Shown piece after piece: positions 25,487 to 34,421 of a stretch of 64,000 nucleotides of DNA. Under the pieces are notes generated by a model, which was given only the letters and a program-made list of their open reading frames with translations, made no database searches and was not told the DNA's origin. Each line of letters begins with the position of its first letter. The first letter of the stretch is position 1. The stretch covers positions 46,261 to 110,260 of the forward strand of contig JAJRTN010000042.1 of NCBI GenBank assembly GCA_024278275.1. Direction: 5' to 3'. The stretch comes from Candidatus Hydrogenedentota bacterium (GTDB lineage Bacteria > Hydrogenedentota > Hydrogenedentia > Hydrogenedentales > JAJRTN01). Both the position numbers and the translations under genes were made by a program.

Positions 25487-26541
25487 TTCGCCACTTTCTT
25501 TTGCCTGATGGCACCATAAATTCGAGGCTGGGTCATGTTGTCAATAATGGGGGACACGGCGTTACCCAGCAGAATAGCGTACATGACCCCCTCTGGAAGG
25601 CCGCCCTTGAGGCGGATGATAATGGTAAGAAAACCCATCAGTCCCGAGTAAATCCACACCCCGAGAGGCGTCACCGGCGAGGCCACCATGTCCGAGGCCA
25701 TGAACCAGGCACCCAACATGAGTCCACCGGTAAAAAGCATGAACACCGGGGAAGGGTATTGCTCCATATCCATCAGCCAGAAAATGCCACTGGTGATGAA
25801 GGCCGCGCCCAGCATCCCGGCGGGCAGACGCCAGTCGAGGAACTTGCGTGCCGCCAGGTACAGGCCGCAGATCAGGATAATAATGGACGAGGTTTCCCCG
25901 AGGGAACCGGCGGTCATGCCGGTGAAGGTATCCAGGATGGGGGGCATTTCGCCACCAAACTTGAACGCGGCCAAGGGCGTGGCACCGGACCAGCCATCGA
26001 CATGCAAGGCGGCCACCCAGTCATCCACCGCGGCGGGCGTGGTGAAGGGGAAAGCCAGGGTCGAGGGGATGAACTCGAAAAAACGCCCCGGAGCGTTGGC
26101 GGGGGTCCAGGTGGTTATGGCCACCGTGAAGGAGGCCTGCAGGAAGGCGCGGCCCACCAAGGCGGGATTGAAGCAGTTGAAGCCGATGCCGCCGAAAATC
26201 GCCTTGCCCATAACGATGCCGACCACGCCGCCCACGGCGGCCATCCACAGCGGGAACCCCGGGGGAAGGGTCAAGCCCAGCAGCATGCCGGAAATGACCA
26301 CGCTGTAATCGGTAACGCTGGTCTCCTTCTTGGTGAAAACACAAATGAGATGCTCGGTAAGGACGGAGGCCGCAGTCGTGGTAAGCAGCAGGGCCAGCGC
26401 ACTGACGCCGAACTGAAAAACGGACCAGGCACACACGGGCAGCATGGCATAGACCACATTGAGCATGATGGTCTGGACGGTCACCGCCTTATGAAAGTGG
26501 GGCGAGGTCCGAAGCTGAATGACTTGAGGCTGTACCGCCAC
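25483..26541 (-). CDS. rnfD: Rnf complex FMN-carrying membrane subunit D
   Basis: RnfD is a ten-helix NqrB-type subunit. Near residue 180 it carries DGWSGATPLAAFK, in which the threonine of SGAT binds FMN covalently. Helices such as VCAWSVFQFGVSALALLL and GLTLPPGFPLWMAAVGGVVGIVMGKAIFGG are typical. I chose a GTG start at 26541, with GAGGAG nine bases upstream and a one-base overlap with the rnfC stop; it yields 352 residues, the usual length. The track start at 26637 reads back into rnfC and adds about 30 residues that do not match the family. Confidence 0.93.
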   Translation of the reverse strand: MAVQPQVIQLRTSPHFHKAVTVQTIMLNVVYAMLPVCAWSVFQFGVSALALLLTTTAASVLTEHLICVFTKKETSVTDYSVVISGMLLGLTLPPGFPLWMAAVGGVVGIVMGKAIFGGIGFNCFNPALVGRAFLQASFTVAITTWTPANAPGRFFEFIPSTLAFPFTTPAAVDDWVAALHVDGWSGATPLAAFKFGGEMPPILDTFTGMTAGSLGETSSIIILICGLYLAARKFLDWRLPAGMLGAAFITSGIFWLMDMEQYPSPVFMLFTGGLMLGAWFMASDMVASPVTPLGVWIYSGLMGFLTIIIRLKGGLPEGVMYAILLGNAVSPIIDNMTQPRIYGAIRQKKVAK

Positions 26542-27878
26542 TATTTCACACTCCTCTTCCGATTCTGGGCCTTGGCGATGCGGAAATGCTGCACCAGCGG
26601 GATATTGGCCGGGCAGACGTAGCTGCAACAGCCGCATTCAAAGCAATCCCGCAGATGGAAGCGCTCGTCCATTTCCTGAAACATCCCCTTGCGGGCCAGG
26701 ACGCCGAGTCTTGAAGGGTTCAGCCGCATGGGGCAGGCTTCCAGGCAGGCGCCGCATTTTATACAGGGATAGATCTTCTTTGGCGGAAGCACATCCTCCG
26801 GCCGCATGACCACGATCCCCGTAATGCCCTTCGTCAGCGGCAGGTCCAATGACGCCGCCGTGGCGCCCATCATGGGACCGCCAAGAATGACCTGGGAGAC
26901 ATGGCCGTCGAAACCCGCCTGCTCCAGGGCGAAACGCAAGGGCGTTCCCAGGGCAATAAGGTAATTGCCGGGCCTGGCCAGTCCCGGCCCCGTAAGGGTG
27001 ACGACACGCTCGATGAGGCCCTGGTGCTTGGGCAGCAAATCGCCTACCTGGGCCAGGGTGGCCACATTGAAGACCGCCACGCCCGCGTCCGCCGGCAAAC
27101 CGCCGGAGGGGATCTCACGACCCAACAACGCCTTGGCAAGCATCTTCTCGGCGCCTTGCGGGTACTTCACCCGCAACGGCTCAACCGTCACGGGGAGCCC
27201 CGCGGGAACGCTTTCCCTGAGTTTCTCCACCGCGTCAAGCTTGTTTTCTTCCACGCCAATAATGGCCCGTTCCGCGCCAACGGCCCTCATTACAATGCGA
27301 AGGCCGTCCATGATATGGCCCGGCTGCTCAAGCATCACCCGGTGATCCGTCGTGAGATAGGGCTCGCATTCGCAACCATTGGCGATCACCGTATCGACAT
27401 GCTTGCCTTCCGGCACGGCCAGTTTCACATGGGTGGGGAAGGCGGCCCCGCCCAGGCCCACCACCCCCGTGGCCTGTACCGCCGATACCAGTTCTTTCGG
27501 GGAAAGACCGTCTATATCCTGGGGCGCGCCATAGAGGATTTCCTGACTGGCACTGGGGTAAAGACGCAGGAAAATACTGGGAGACATCCCCCCGCGATGG
27601 TCGGGTGCCAAGGCAATTCGCTCGACGACCCCCGTGGCGGGAGCATGCATGGGAACGCTCACGAATCCCCCGGGCTCGGCGATGGGCTCGCCCCGCACCA
27701 CTTCCTGCCCCTCGCGAACAATGGGCTTCGCCGGCGCGCCCAAATGCTGGGACAGGGGAATCCGCATCTCGTCCGCGAAAGGAAGGCGCCGCGTGGCCTT
27801 TGCTTCGGTCGACTCCTTGCATTCCCGCGGATGCACCCCGTGGGGGAAGGTTTTCAATGCTGCGCTGTTCGCTGACAT
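26541..27878 (-). CDS. rnfC: Rnf complex iron-sulfur/FMN/NADH subunit C
   Basis: RnfC is the cytoplasmic subunit that reacts with NAD(H). The N-terminal 110 residues include a biotinyl-like barrel (IVREGQEVVRGEPIAE, VPMHAPATGVVERI). The NQO1-like fold follows with GLGGAAFPTHVKL near 140 and ANGCECEPYLTTDHR near 165. The C-terminus carries two ferredoxin motifs, CIKCGACLEACP and CFECGCCSYVCP, for two [4Fe-4S] clusters. The ATG at 27878 gives a normal 445-residue protein; the track start at 27905 is nine codons earlier. It is separated from nifJ by 93 bases. Confidence 0.95.
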   Translation of the reverse strand: MSANSAALKTFPHGVHPRECKESTEAKATRRLPFADEMRIPLSQHLGAPAKPIVREGQEVVRGEPIAEPGGFVSVPMHAPATGVVERIALAPDHRGGMSPSIFLRLYPSASQEILYGAPQDIDGLSPKELVSAVQATGVVGLGGAAFPTHVKLAVPEGKHVDTVIANGCECEPYLTTDHRVMLEQPGHIMDGLRIVMRAVGAERAIIGVEENKLDAVEKLRESVPAGLPVTVEPLRVKYPQGAEKMLAKALLGREIPSGGLPADAGVAVFNVATLAQVGDLLPKHQGLIERVVTLTGPGLARPGNYLIALGTPLRFALEQAGFDGHVSQVILGGPMMGATAASLDLPLTKGITGIVVMRPEDVLPPKKIYPCIKCGACLEACPMRLNPSRLGVLARKGMFQEMDERFHLRDCFECGCCSYVCPANIPLVQHFRIAKAQNRKRSVK

Positions 27879-27971
27879 CCGATTCGCCCTATTCCGCTCT
27901 CGCACGCTCCAAATAGTTCAAGCGTCCGGCGGCATGGCGGGGAAATACCCGCCACGCCGCCAAAGATGTGA

Positions 27972-30900
27972 CTAGTTGAACTTTTCCGCCCGCTTCATGA
28001 GCTTTTCGATGCCCTTTTCGTTGGGATTCGCCGGGGTTCCAGGATGAATGATCCCGGCGCTGCACTTCTCGGCGGCCTTCACCAGATCCTTGAAGGAACC
28101 TCCCTTGGGATCCTTCACATAGGCCTGTTTCTTGTCGCTGTAGGCAAAGATCTTGGCATTCACATTGATGCACTCATCGCAGGCCGTGCATTCGCTGGAA
28201 TCAATATACGCGGGGGTGAAACCGTTGTCGCTCGTGCCGGCGGCCGCAGCCGGTTCGGCCGCGGGAGCAGGCGTGGAATCAGGCACGGACGGCGCCTCGG
28301 TATGGGGCGCTTCCTCCGTGAGACTGGCCACCAGGTTCCCACCTTCGCCACTGGCGGCCAATTCGAGCAGGCCCGCGGCCAGCTTATGCGCCATCTCCGC
28401 CCGTACCTGTCCCGCCACTTCCTCGGGATCAATCTTGCCCAGGAGACCGGCGATGCCACGAAGAAGATTCCAGAAACCCAAACGTTCCTGGCAAGACAGC
28501 ACGACCGGTTTTGCCGGGATGACGCGGGTAAGCTGGTTTTTCTTGTTCAGCGTCCAGATGTACGGGAAGAGATCCTCGCGGTCCTCTTCCTCCATGGCGA
28601 TAAATTCGGCCAGGGGCACCATGTTATCGTTCCACGTGTCCCGTGGCGCGGTACGGAACTGTTTGCGGAACCGGGCCTCGGTAACCGCAAAATCGGCAAA
28701 GGTCATGGGCAGTTCCATGGAACCCTCTTTGCCGTCCTCATCCACGTAGTTGAGGGTGTAGGTGGGCCAATCCTCGTCAATGGCCGGATTGCCCTCGAGG
28801 TCCAGGCACTCTTCAACCGTCACCCCGTTGTCCGGGTTGTAACGATAAAGGGGATACGCCCGGGATTCAACCGCCAACTTGCTCTGCTGGTCGGCCACAT
28901 CGTCGGCAATGCCGTGCTCGGGCATGCAGGACGCGTAGATATTGAAGATGGCGGGACGCCGCGCGTTGAGTCCCTCGATGAAACCCTCCATGAGGTGACT
29001 CATGTTGGACATGGCGCCCTGAAGCACATAGGTCGTGCGGTGCGCCATGGCAATCAGGCCCATCTCTTTTCGGATCTCCTCCTTGCCCTGGTAGGCCTTG
29101 CCGTACTGGGCCATGTCGGAGATCTGCCCGATAAAGCCCGAGGTACAGGCCTGGCCACCCGTGTTGGAGTACACCTGCGTATCCAGGATAATGGCCTTGA
29201 TCGGCTTGCCCGACATCATCATGCGCGACAGGTTCTGGAAGCCGATGTCGTACATGGCGCCATCGCCGCCCACCGCGACCACGGGCGGACTGAGCAGCAT
29301 TTCCTCGTCACTGAAGTGGCGCCAGTTGAAATAGGTGAAGAAGTCCTTGTGCTCGGCCGGGTTGTACTTGCCTTCCAATTCCAGTTCCGCCATGCGGATG
29401 ACCTTGAAGCCTTCCGCCATCTTGGCCATGTGCCCTTCGAAGACGCCCATGGCGATAGACGGAGAATCCTGGAAGAGGTGGTTCGTCCAGGGGAAGGGAT
29501 AGGGATTGTAGGGATAGGTGGAACCCCACACCGAGGTGCAACCGGTGGCATTGATGAAACCGGCCCGCGAACGGCCCCGTTTCGTCGTACCCTCGGTGTA
29601 GCGCCACTTGAGGTCCCGGATCTTCTCCAACATCTGGGTGACCCAGCGCAACCACTCGGGATCGAGGGGGGTGCTGACTTTCTGCTTATCCAGGGCGCCC
29701 GTGAGGGCGGACAGTGTCAAATCGCCACGCGAAGCGGTATCGATGGCCTTCTCGATGGCGCTCGCGTCGCTGATGTCCATGGTGGACGCCAGCTTCATGC
29801 GAATGTGTTTTTCCACGCGGTCGGCCAAATCGTCCAGATAGGCAACATGCTGCCTGATACGTCCCTGCATAAGCGCTTCCATGGTCGCCACGAAGACATG
29901 CATGGTGGTCTTTTCGCCACACCCCAGGCAAGCGCCGTCCCCGCCGATCATGGCGAGGTAATTATCCTTGTTCAACAGAAGGGGGTGGAGGGCGCCGATC
30001 CGCTCATCAAGGTCATCGATACGGTTGAAATCATCGGGCGTGTTAGGCAAAGCGAGCCAGAAATCCCAATCCTTGCGCAGCCTGGCGATGGTCTCGGGCG
30101 TCTGGAGAACTGGACGCAAGGCGTCATCGTTACAGACCTTTACGCATTCCATGCAGCCCTTGCAGGTGAAGGGATTGAGGGTAATGGAAAAGAGGCCGCC
30201 ACTGCCTTTCGCCTTTTTTTCCTTCAGGCCATAGTAGGGCGCAGTGACGGAGAACTTGAAACCGCCCAGGGCGTCCTTGAAAGCGGAAAACTCCTCTTCC
30301 AACTCCGCCTGCTGCGCCTCGCCCACCTTGCACTCGATCATGGTGTCAGCGATGGCCGGCTCCATAAGGGCCGCCACGTTCGCCTTGTCGCCTTCCACGT
30401 CCAGCATGGCCCGCAGTTTGCGCTGGAGGATACTGCCGGCCTTGCGCAGGTGCCTGACGGGCGTGCCGCCGGCCTCGACGACCTTGATGGCCGTTTCAAT
30501 GACATCGCCCACGCTGGACACCAGGCCCGGAAGCGCGGTATCGGGACACACCGCGTAGCACGCGCCACAGGCCGTGCAATTCTCGGGAATCCAATCGGGG
30601 TGATCGAAGCGAATCTGGGTCATGTCGCGAAACACACCGGTGACCGCGGGAATCATGCTGATAGCGATAAAGGGATCGGTGAGGTTGTCGCTGCCCTTGC
30701 CGGACGCGTAAAAGTTACCCGTCTGGTCCCAGAAACGGTGGATATCGGTACACTTGCTGTCGCTGCTGGGCTGCCGCTTGAGCATGACCGGCAGGGCGGC
30801 TTCCTTGCGAAGCTGCTGCGTCCCGGTCTCGGTCACGTGTTTATCCGTGACCTCCTTCACCTCGTCAAAACCACGCCGGACCACACGCAGGTTATCCTGA

Positions 30901-32936
30901 ACCACCCGTGCGCCTTTGCCGCCGAACTTGTGTTGAAGCTGCGCCTCGATGGCCTCGAAAAGCGACTTCTCGGTAAGATTCGATTTCTCCATGAGGGGCG
31001 AACAGGCGAAAAAAGCGCCCTGGAAAGCGATGCCCTGCATGCGGAACTGAAGCTCGGGGTCGGACGCCTCCTCGCGGGCGATCTTGAAACCGTCCACGAA
31101 GAAAAGGCGAATCTCGTTATCGATGATGATCTTCTGGTAAACAGGAGGAATGGCGGACCACATCTCCGCGGGATCCTCGCACTCGCTTTGAATAATAAAA
31201 ACACCGCCCTTCTTCAGGCCCGCCAGCGCGTTCGAATGGCCAAACACGTTGGGATCGGGCGAGAGCACCACGTCCACGTAGAAATACTCGCTGTTCACGC
31301 GGATAGGCTCGGGCGCGGCGGAAAGATAGTAGGTGGTAGGTTGGCCCTTCTTCTCCGAACCATATTTCGGGTTGGCCTTGATATGGTAATTCAACAGGTC
31401 AAAGAGCGTCATCGCCAGGTTCTTGCCGGTGGTGATGGCGCCCCAGCCGCCGACGGAGTGGAAACGGACCGTAATACTGCCTTCGGGCATGAGGTTCGGG
31501 TTCTCGCTGCCGTGAACCGCCAGTTCCTTTATATCGGGATAGCCGTCCAGGATTTCCTGCTGATAGATTTCCTGCTTGGGCGTGAACGGCTCGTCGCGAA
31601 TAAAGTCGATGGAAAGATAGAAAAACTTCTTCTTGGCGCCGTCCGGAAGCATGTTCTCCACCGCGCCGATAATACCCTCGGGCTGCAAGTCGCGGCTGCC
31701 GAGACCAAAGGCACAGGAGTAAAGCGGCGAGGCATCGTTGAGCGACGTGTAGGTCGTGTACTCGGGGTAGGGAAGCGCGCCACCGCCGGCACGGCCGTTC
31801 TCCAGGCACTTGCCCATGACCGCGCGCACTTCGCGGATCAGCGGCAAATCCTCGGCCAGGGGCTGGTCGGTGCGTTCCATCACCACCACCCCTTTTCGGC
31901 CTTTCAACAACGTGCCCACGAGGTCGCCCGGGAAGGGGCGGAACATGGTCATGTTCAGCACGCCCACCTTCAGGCCGCGCGATTCACGGAGGTAATCGGA
32001 CACCACCTCGGCGGAGGGAACCGAACTGCCCATGGTCACGATGACGTACTCGGCATCCTCCATGCGATAGGTGAGCACGCGCTTGTACTCGCGTCCGGTA
32101 AGCTCGGAAAACTCGGCCATGCACTGATCGGCAATCTTCTGAACATGGTCAAAGAAGAAGGGACGCTGACCGGCGACGCTCTGCATGTAGGCGTCCTGGT
32201 TCTGCACGGTACCGGACATGACGGGATTGTCCACGTCCCAAAGTTCAGGAATGCGGCGGCGCTTCGGCCCAAACATCAGCCGCTGCGCGGGCGTGGGCGT
32301 GTCGATAATGTCGTCGGGACGGCCAAGAAACTCGGCGATCAGTTCCCGCTCAGGCACCATGAGCGATTCAATCAGGTGGGTGGTCAGAAAACCGTCTTGC
32401 GCCACGATGCCGGGTGTCAGGCTCAGCTCGGCAATCTTGTGGGCGATAATGTTGAGATCACAGACTTCCTGGGCGCTCTTGCCAAAAACCTGGAAAAAGC
32501 CCGTGTCATCCACCGCGTGATAGTCGTCATGGCCGGCGTGTACGTTGAGGCTCGACTTCGTCATGGCGCGGCAGCCCATATTCAGGACATAGGTGAGGCG
32601 CTTGCCCACAGCCGCATAGAGCGACTCGTGCATGTAGGCGATGCCCTGCCCCGAGGAAAAGTTCGTGGCGCGCAGGCCGGTCATGGAAAGACCGGCGGTA
32701 ACGGCCGCGGCCGCGTGCTCGCCCTCGGGCTCGACGAAGATCAGGGGACGCTCGGAAACATTGATGTGTCCGCGCGCGGTCTCCTCCGCCCAATACTCGC
32801 CCATCTGCGTGGAAGGAGTAATAGGGTACGCGCCGGCGGCATCACTGGATTCACGTTCGCACATGATAACGGCGCTGTTGCCGTCCAAGGCCTGGCGGAT
32901 GCCCGGGTACTTTGGCTGTTTCTTGTCGTCTTTCAT
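27972..32936 (-). CDS. nifJ: Pyruvate:ferredoxin (flavodoxin) oxidoreductase, extended form with C-terminal ferredoxin
   Basis: This enzyme oxidises pyruvate to acetyl-CoA and CO2, reducing ferredoxin. Domains in order are the N-terminal pyrimidine half (YPITPSTQMGEYWAE), the transketolase-like and gamma parts (FHSVGGWGAITTGKNLA near 495), a ferredoxin motif CTACGACYAVCP near 785, a second CKGCMECVKVCN near 935, and the thiamine diphosphate domain with GGDGAMYDIG and VYSNTGGQACTSG near 1235. The usual family length is about 1200 residues; this has 1654. The extra parts are a roughly 130-residue stretch between the two cluster motifs, other insertions, and an Ala/Pro-rich linker leading to a C-terminal single-cluster ferredoxin-like domain (ECTACDECI with a distant EKCSAGIIHPG). 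It sits inside the rnf operon, between rnfB and rnfC. Confidence 0.93.
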   Translation of the reverse strand: MKDDKKQPKYPGIRQALDGNSAVIMCERESSDAAGAYPITPSTQMGEYWAEETARGHINVSERPLIFVEPEGEHAAAAVTAGLSMTGLRATNFSSGQGIAYMHESLYAAVGKRLTYVLNMGCRAMTKSSLNVHAGHDDYHAVDDTGFFQVFGKSAQEVCDLNIIAHKIAELSLTPGIVAQDGFLTTHLIESLMVPERELIAEFLGRPDDIIDTPTPAQRLMFGPKRRRIPELWDVDNPVMSGTVQNQDAYMQSVAGQRPFFFDHVQKIADQCMAEFSELTGREYKRVLTYRMEDAEYVIVTMGSSVPSAEVVSDYLRESRGLKVGVLNMTMFRPFPGDLVGTLLKGRKGVVVMERTDQPLAEDLPLIREVRAVMGKCLENGRAGGGALPYPEYTTYTSLNDASPLYSCAFGLGSRDLQPEGIIGAVENMLPDGAKKKFFYLSIDFIRDEPFTPKQEIYQQEILDGYPDIKELAVHGSENPNLMPEGSITVRFHSVGGWGAITTGKNLAMTLFDLLNYHIKANPKYGSEKKGQPTTYYLSAAPEPIRVNSEYFYVDVVLSPDPNVFGHSNALAGLKKGGVFIIQSECEDPAEMWSAIPPVYQKIIIDNEIRLFFVDGFKIAREEASDPELQFRMQGIAFQGAFFACSPLMEKSNLTEKSLFEAIEAQLQHKFGGKGARVVQDNLRVVRRGFDEVKEVTDKHVTETGTQQLRKEAALPVMLKRQPSSDSKCTDIHRFWDQTGNFYASGKGSDNLTDPFIAISMIPAVTGVFRDMTQIRFDHPDWIPENCTACGACYAVCPDTALPGLVSSVGDVIETAIKVVEAGGTPVRHLRKAGSILQRKLRAMLDVEGDKANVAALMEPAIADTMIECKVGEAQQAELEEEFSAFKDALGGFKFSVTAPYYGLKEKKAKGSGGLFSITLNPFTCKGCMECVKVCNDDALRPVLQTPETIARLRKDWDFWLALPNTPDDFNRIDDLDERIGALHPLLLNKDNYLAMIGGDGACLGCGEKTTMHVFVATMEALMQGRIRQHVAYLDDLADRVEKHIRMKLASTMDISDASAIEKAIDTASRGDLTLSALTGALDKQKVSTPLDPEWLRWVTQMLEKIRDLKWRYTEGTTKRGRSRAGFINATGCTSVWGSTYPYNPYPFPWTNHLFQDSPSIAMGVFEGHMAKMAEGFKVIRMAELELEGKYNPAEHKDFFTYFNWRHFSDEEMLLSPPVVAVGGDGAMYDIGFQNLSRMMMSGKPIKAIILDTQVYSNTGGQACTSGFIGQISDMAQYGKAYQGKEEIRKEMGLIAMAHRTTYVLQGAMSNMSHLMEGFIEGLNARRPAIFNIYASCMPEHGIADDVADQQSKLAVESRAYPLYRYNPDNGVTVEECLDLEGNPAIDEDWPTYTLNYVDEDGKEGSMELPMTFADFAVTEARFRKQFRTAPRDTWNDNMVPLAEFIAMEEEDREDLFPYIWTLNKKNQLTRVIPAKPVVLSCQERLGFWNLLRGIAGLLGKIDPEEVAGQVRAEMAHKLAAGLLELAASGEGGNLVASLTEEAPHTEAPSVPDSTPAPAAEPAAAAGTSDNGFTPAYIDSSECTACDECINVNAKIFAYSDKKQAYVKDPKGGSFKDLVKAAEKCSAGIIHPGTPANPNEKGIEKLMKRAEKFN

Positions 32937-33104
32937 GATGTAATCCCCGTCCTTCTCTACTTGCGCCGGCGCGGCCGTGGGGTGTCCCCGGCTCGGGGCC
33001 GTAGCGTCTGATTTTGCCTACGCGGGTTCAAATTTCCTGTGCAACCATGCCGCCGGCAACCTGGCGTTGCCCATACGCGGTCTGTTCTACCGGCCTGACC
33101 GGCC

Positions 33105-33980
33105 TCAGACTCCCTTACCCAAGGGAAGTGGCGACTTCCGCGTGATTCGTTTTGCCTGTCCCCCTTTCACCACCCCCCGCTGATCGTCGATCCACACAAT
33201 GGCTCCCGTGGGGCAGCGCTGAATAACCTTTTGCGAAGCCAGCCGATTCTTGGAATAGTCCACCACCGCCAGTCCGTTTTCAATGGAAACAAGATCGCCC
33301 GGTGCGTCCGCGGCACAACGGCCACAGCCCGTACAGGCCACCTCGCATTCCGCGAGGGCCTCGTCTCCCTGCGCAAGGCTCTTGCAGGCCACCCAAAGCC
33401 GATGGCTTACGGGGTGGATGGAAAAAAGATCCTTGGGACAAGCGACCACACAGGCATTACAGGCGGTACAGAGGGCTTCATCCACAACAGGAAGCCCTGC
33501 GTCGCTCATGGTGATGGCGCCAAACTCACAAACCGTCTGGCAGTCACCCAGGCCAAGGCAGCCCCAAACACATCCTTTCCCGCCGCCCGATATCAGCGCG
33601 GCACCCTGGCAACTCCGGATACCCTCATATTGTGCGCGGGTCCACGCCACGTGACGGCCGCCCGCGCACGCCAGGCGGGCCACGCGCTTCTCACCGGCAC
33701 CGGCGTCAACCCCCAGCAGGGAGGCAATGGATTCATTGTTGGCCGGATCATTGACCGTACACTTACCGGGTGCAATACTGCCCGCCACGCATCCCTCCGC
33801 GAAGGCGCGGCAGCCGGGCGTACCGCAGGCACCGCAGTTGGCACCGGGAAGCATCGCCTCCACCTGGTCAATACGGGGGTCTTCATAAACATGCAACTTG
33901 CGGTTGGCAACCGCCAAAGTGACCGCGAGGATCACCCCGAGGCCCAGCATGGCAAGTCCGGCCATTAAAATACTGGTCAA
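33105..33980 (-). CDS. rnfB: Rnf complex ferredoxin-type subunit B
   Basis: RnfB accepts electrons from reduced ferredoxin at the membrane. One N-terminal helix (MAGLAMLGLGVILAVTLAV) anchors it. GANCGACGTPGCRAFAEGC near residue 55 is the four-cysteine cluster site of the family. Later motifs, CVWGCLGLGDCQTVC, CTACNACVVACP and CTGCGRCAADAP, hold further [4Fe-4S] clusters; the third has alanine in place of a fourth cysteine nearby, with RCPTGAI supplying one later. I chose a TTG start at 33980 with AGGAAAACG before it; the ATG at 33965 has no visible ribosome-binding site, and the track start at 34106 is unlikely. It is the first gene of the locus. Confidence 0.92.
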   Translation of the reverse strand: MTSILMAGLAMLGLGVILAVTLAVANRKLHVYEDPRIDQVEAMLPGANCGACGTPGCRAFAEGCVAGSIAPGKCTVNDPANNESIASLLGVDAGAGEKRVARLACAGGRHVAWTRAQYEGIRSCQGAALISGGGKGCVWGCLGLGDCQTVCEFGAITMSDAGLPVVDEALCTACNACVVACPKDLFSIHPVSHRLWVACKSLAQGDEALAECEVACTGCGRCAADAPGDLVSIENGLAVVDYSKNRLASQKVIQRCPTGAIVWIDDQRGVVKGGQAKRITRKSPLPLGKGV

Positions 33981-34421
33981 CGTTTTCCTAAGCTCCTGAA
34001 GAAGCGTTGCCACGCGCACGTCTGGCCCGCACATGTTGCGGTGCTTGGCTGGAGGACACCCGGTCTTGAGGAAAAAACAAACCGGCCATCTCACCCGACG
34101 GGCCACAAATCAACACGGTTCACGCAGGTCGCCTGAACCAACCCGGCCGCCGCCAGGTACTCGGGCACATTGCAGGCGTCACCCGTACTATAATGCAATC
34201 CTCGTTCCAAGATCAATGATCTCCCGACAAAATGCGATAGCCCCGGATTTCGGGCATGATCCGGCGCGAACCCTCCTGGGAAAAACACATGCGCCCCGAG
34301 AATCGAACACAACTGCTCAGGACAATGGTGTCCTTCCGACCAGGGAATTCGCCCCGGATTCCACGACTACCAACGATTCCAACGCACCTTATTCAGTCTT
34401 AAAGTATTATTCTTATCTTTC
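33981..34421. other. Leader and intergenic region upstream of rnfB
   Basis: This 441-base stretch lies between two minus-strand genes. It contains a candidate promoter at 34187-34216, leaving a leader of about 200 bases before rnfB, long enough for regulatory folding, although I cannot identify a known riboswitch. The plus-strand ORF drawn across it has no start signal and I reject it. Confidence 0.5.
34187..34216 (-). promoter_or_regulatory. Putative promoter of the rnf/nifJ operon
   Basis: On the minus strand TTGATC (34216-34211) and TATAGT (34192-34187) are 18 bases apart. The surrounding DNA is less GC-rich than the genes. rnfB begins about 205 bases downstream. Confidence 0.35.

Noticed and set aside
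28044-33011. A 1655-codon plus-strand ORF antisense to nifJ
   Set aside because: Its length comes from GC-rich third positions in the real gene. It has no domain, no signal and no coherent composition, and the minus-strand NifJ has full motifs.
33010-33045. GGGTTCAAATTTCC, resembling a tRNA T-loop
   Set aside because: The flanking stems do not pair and there is no cloverleaf around it.
34291-34312. tRNA-like 3' end (GTTCGATTCTCGGGGC on the minus strand)
   Set aside because: The T-arm stem does not pair and no matching acceptor strand or anticodon arm lies 50-70 bases upstream.
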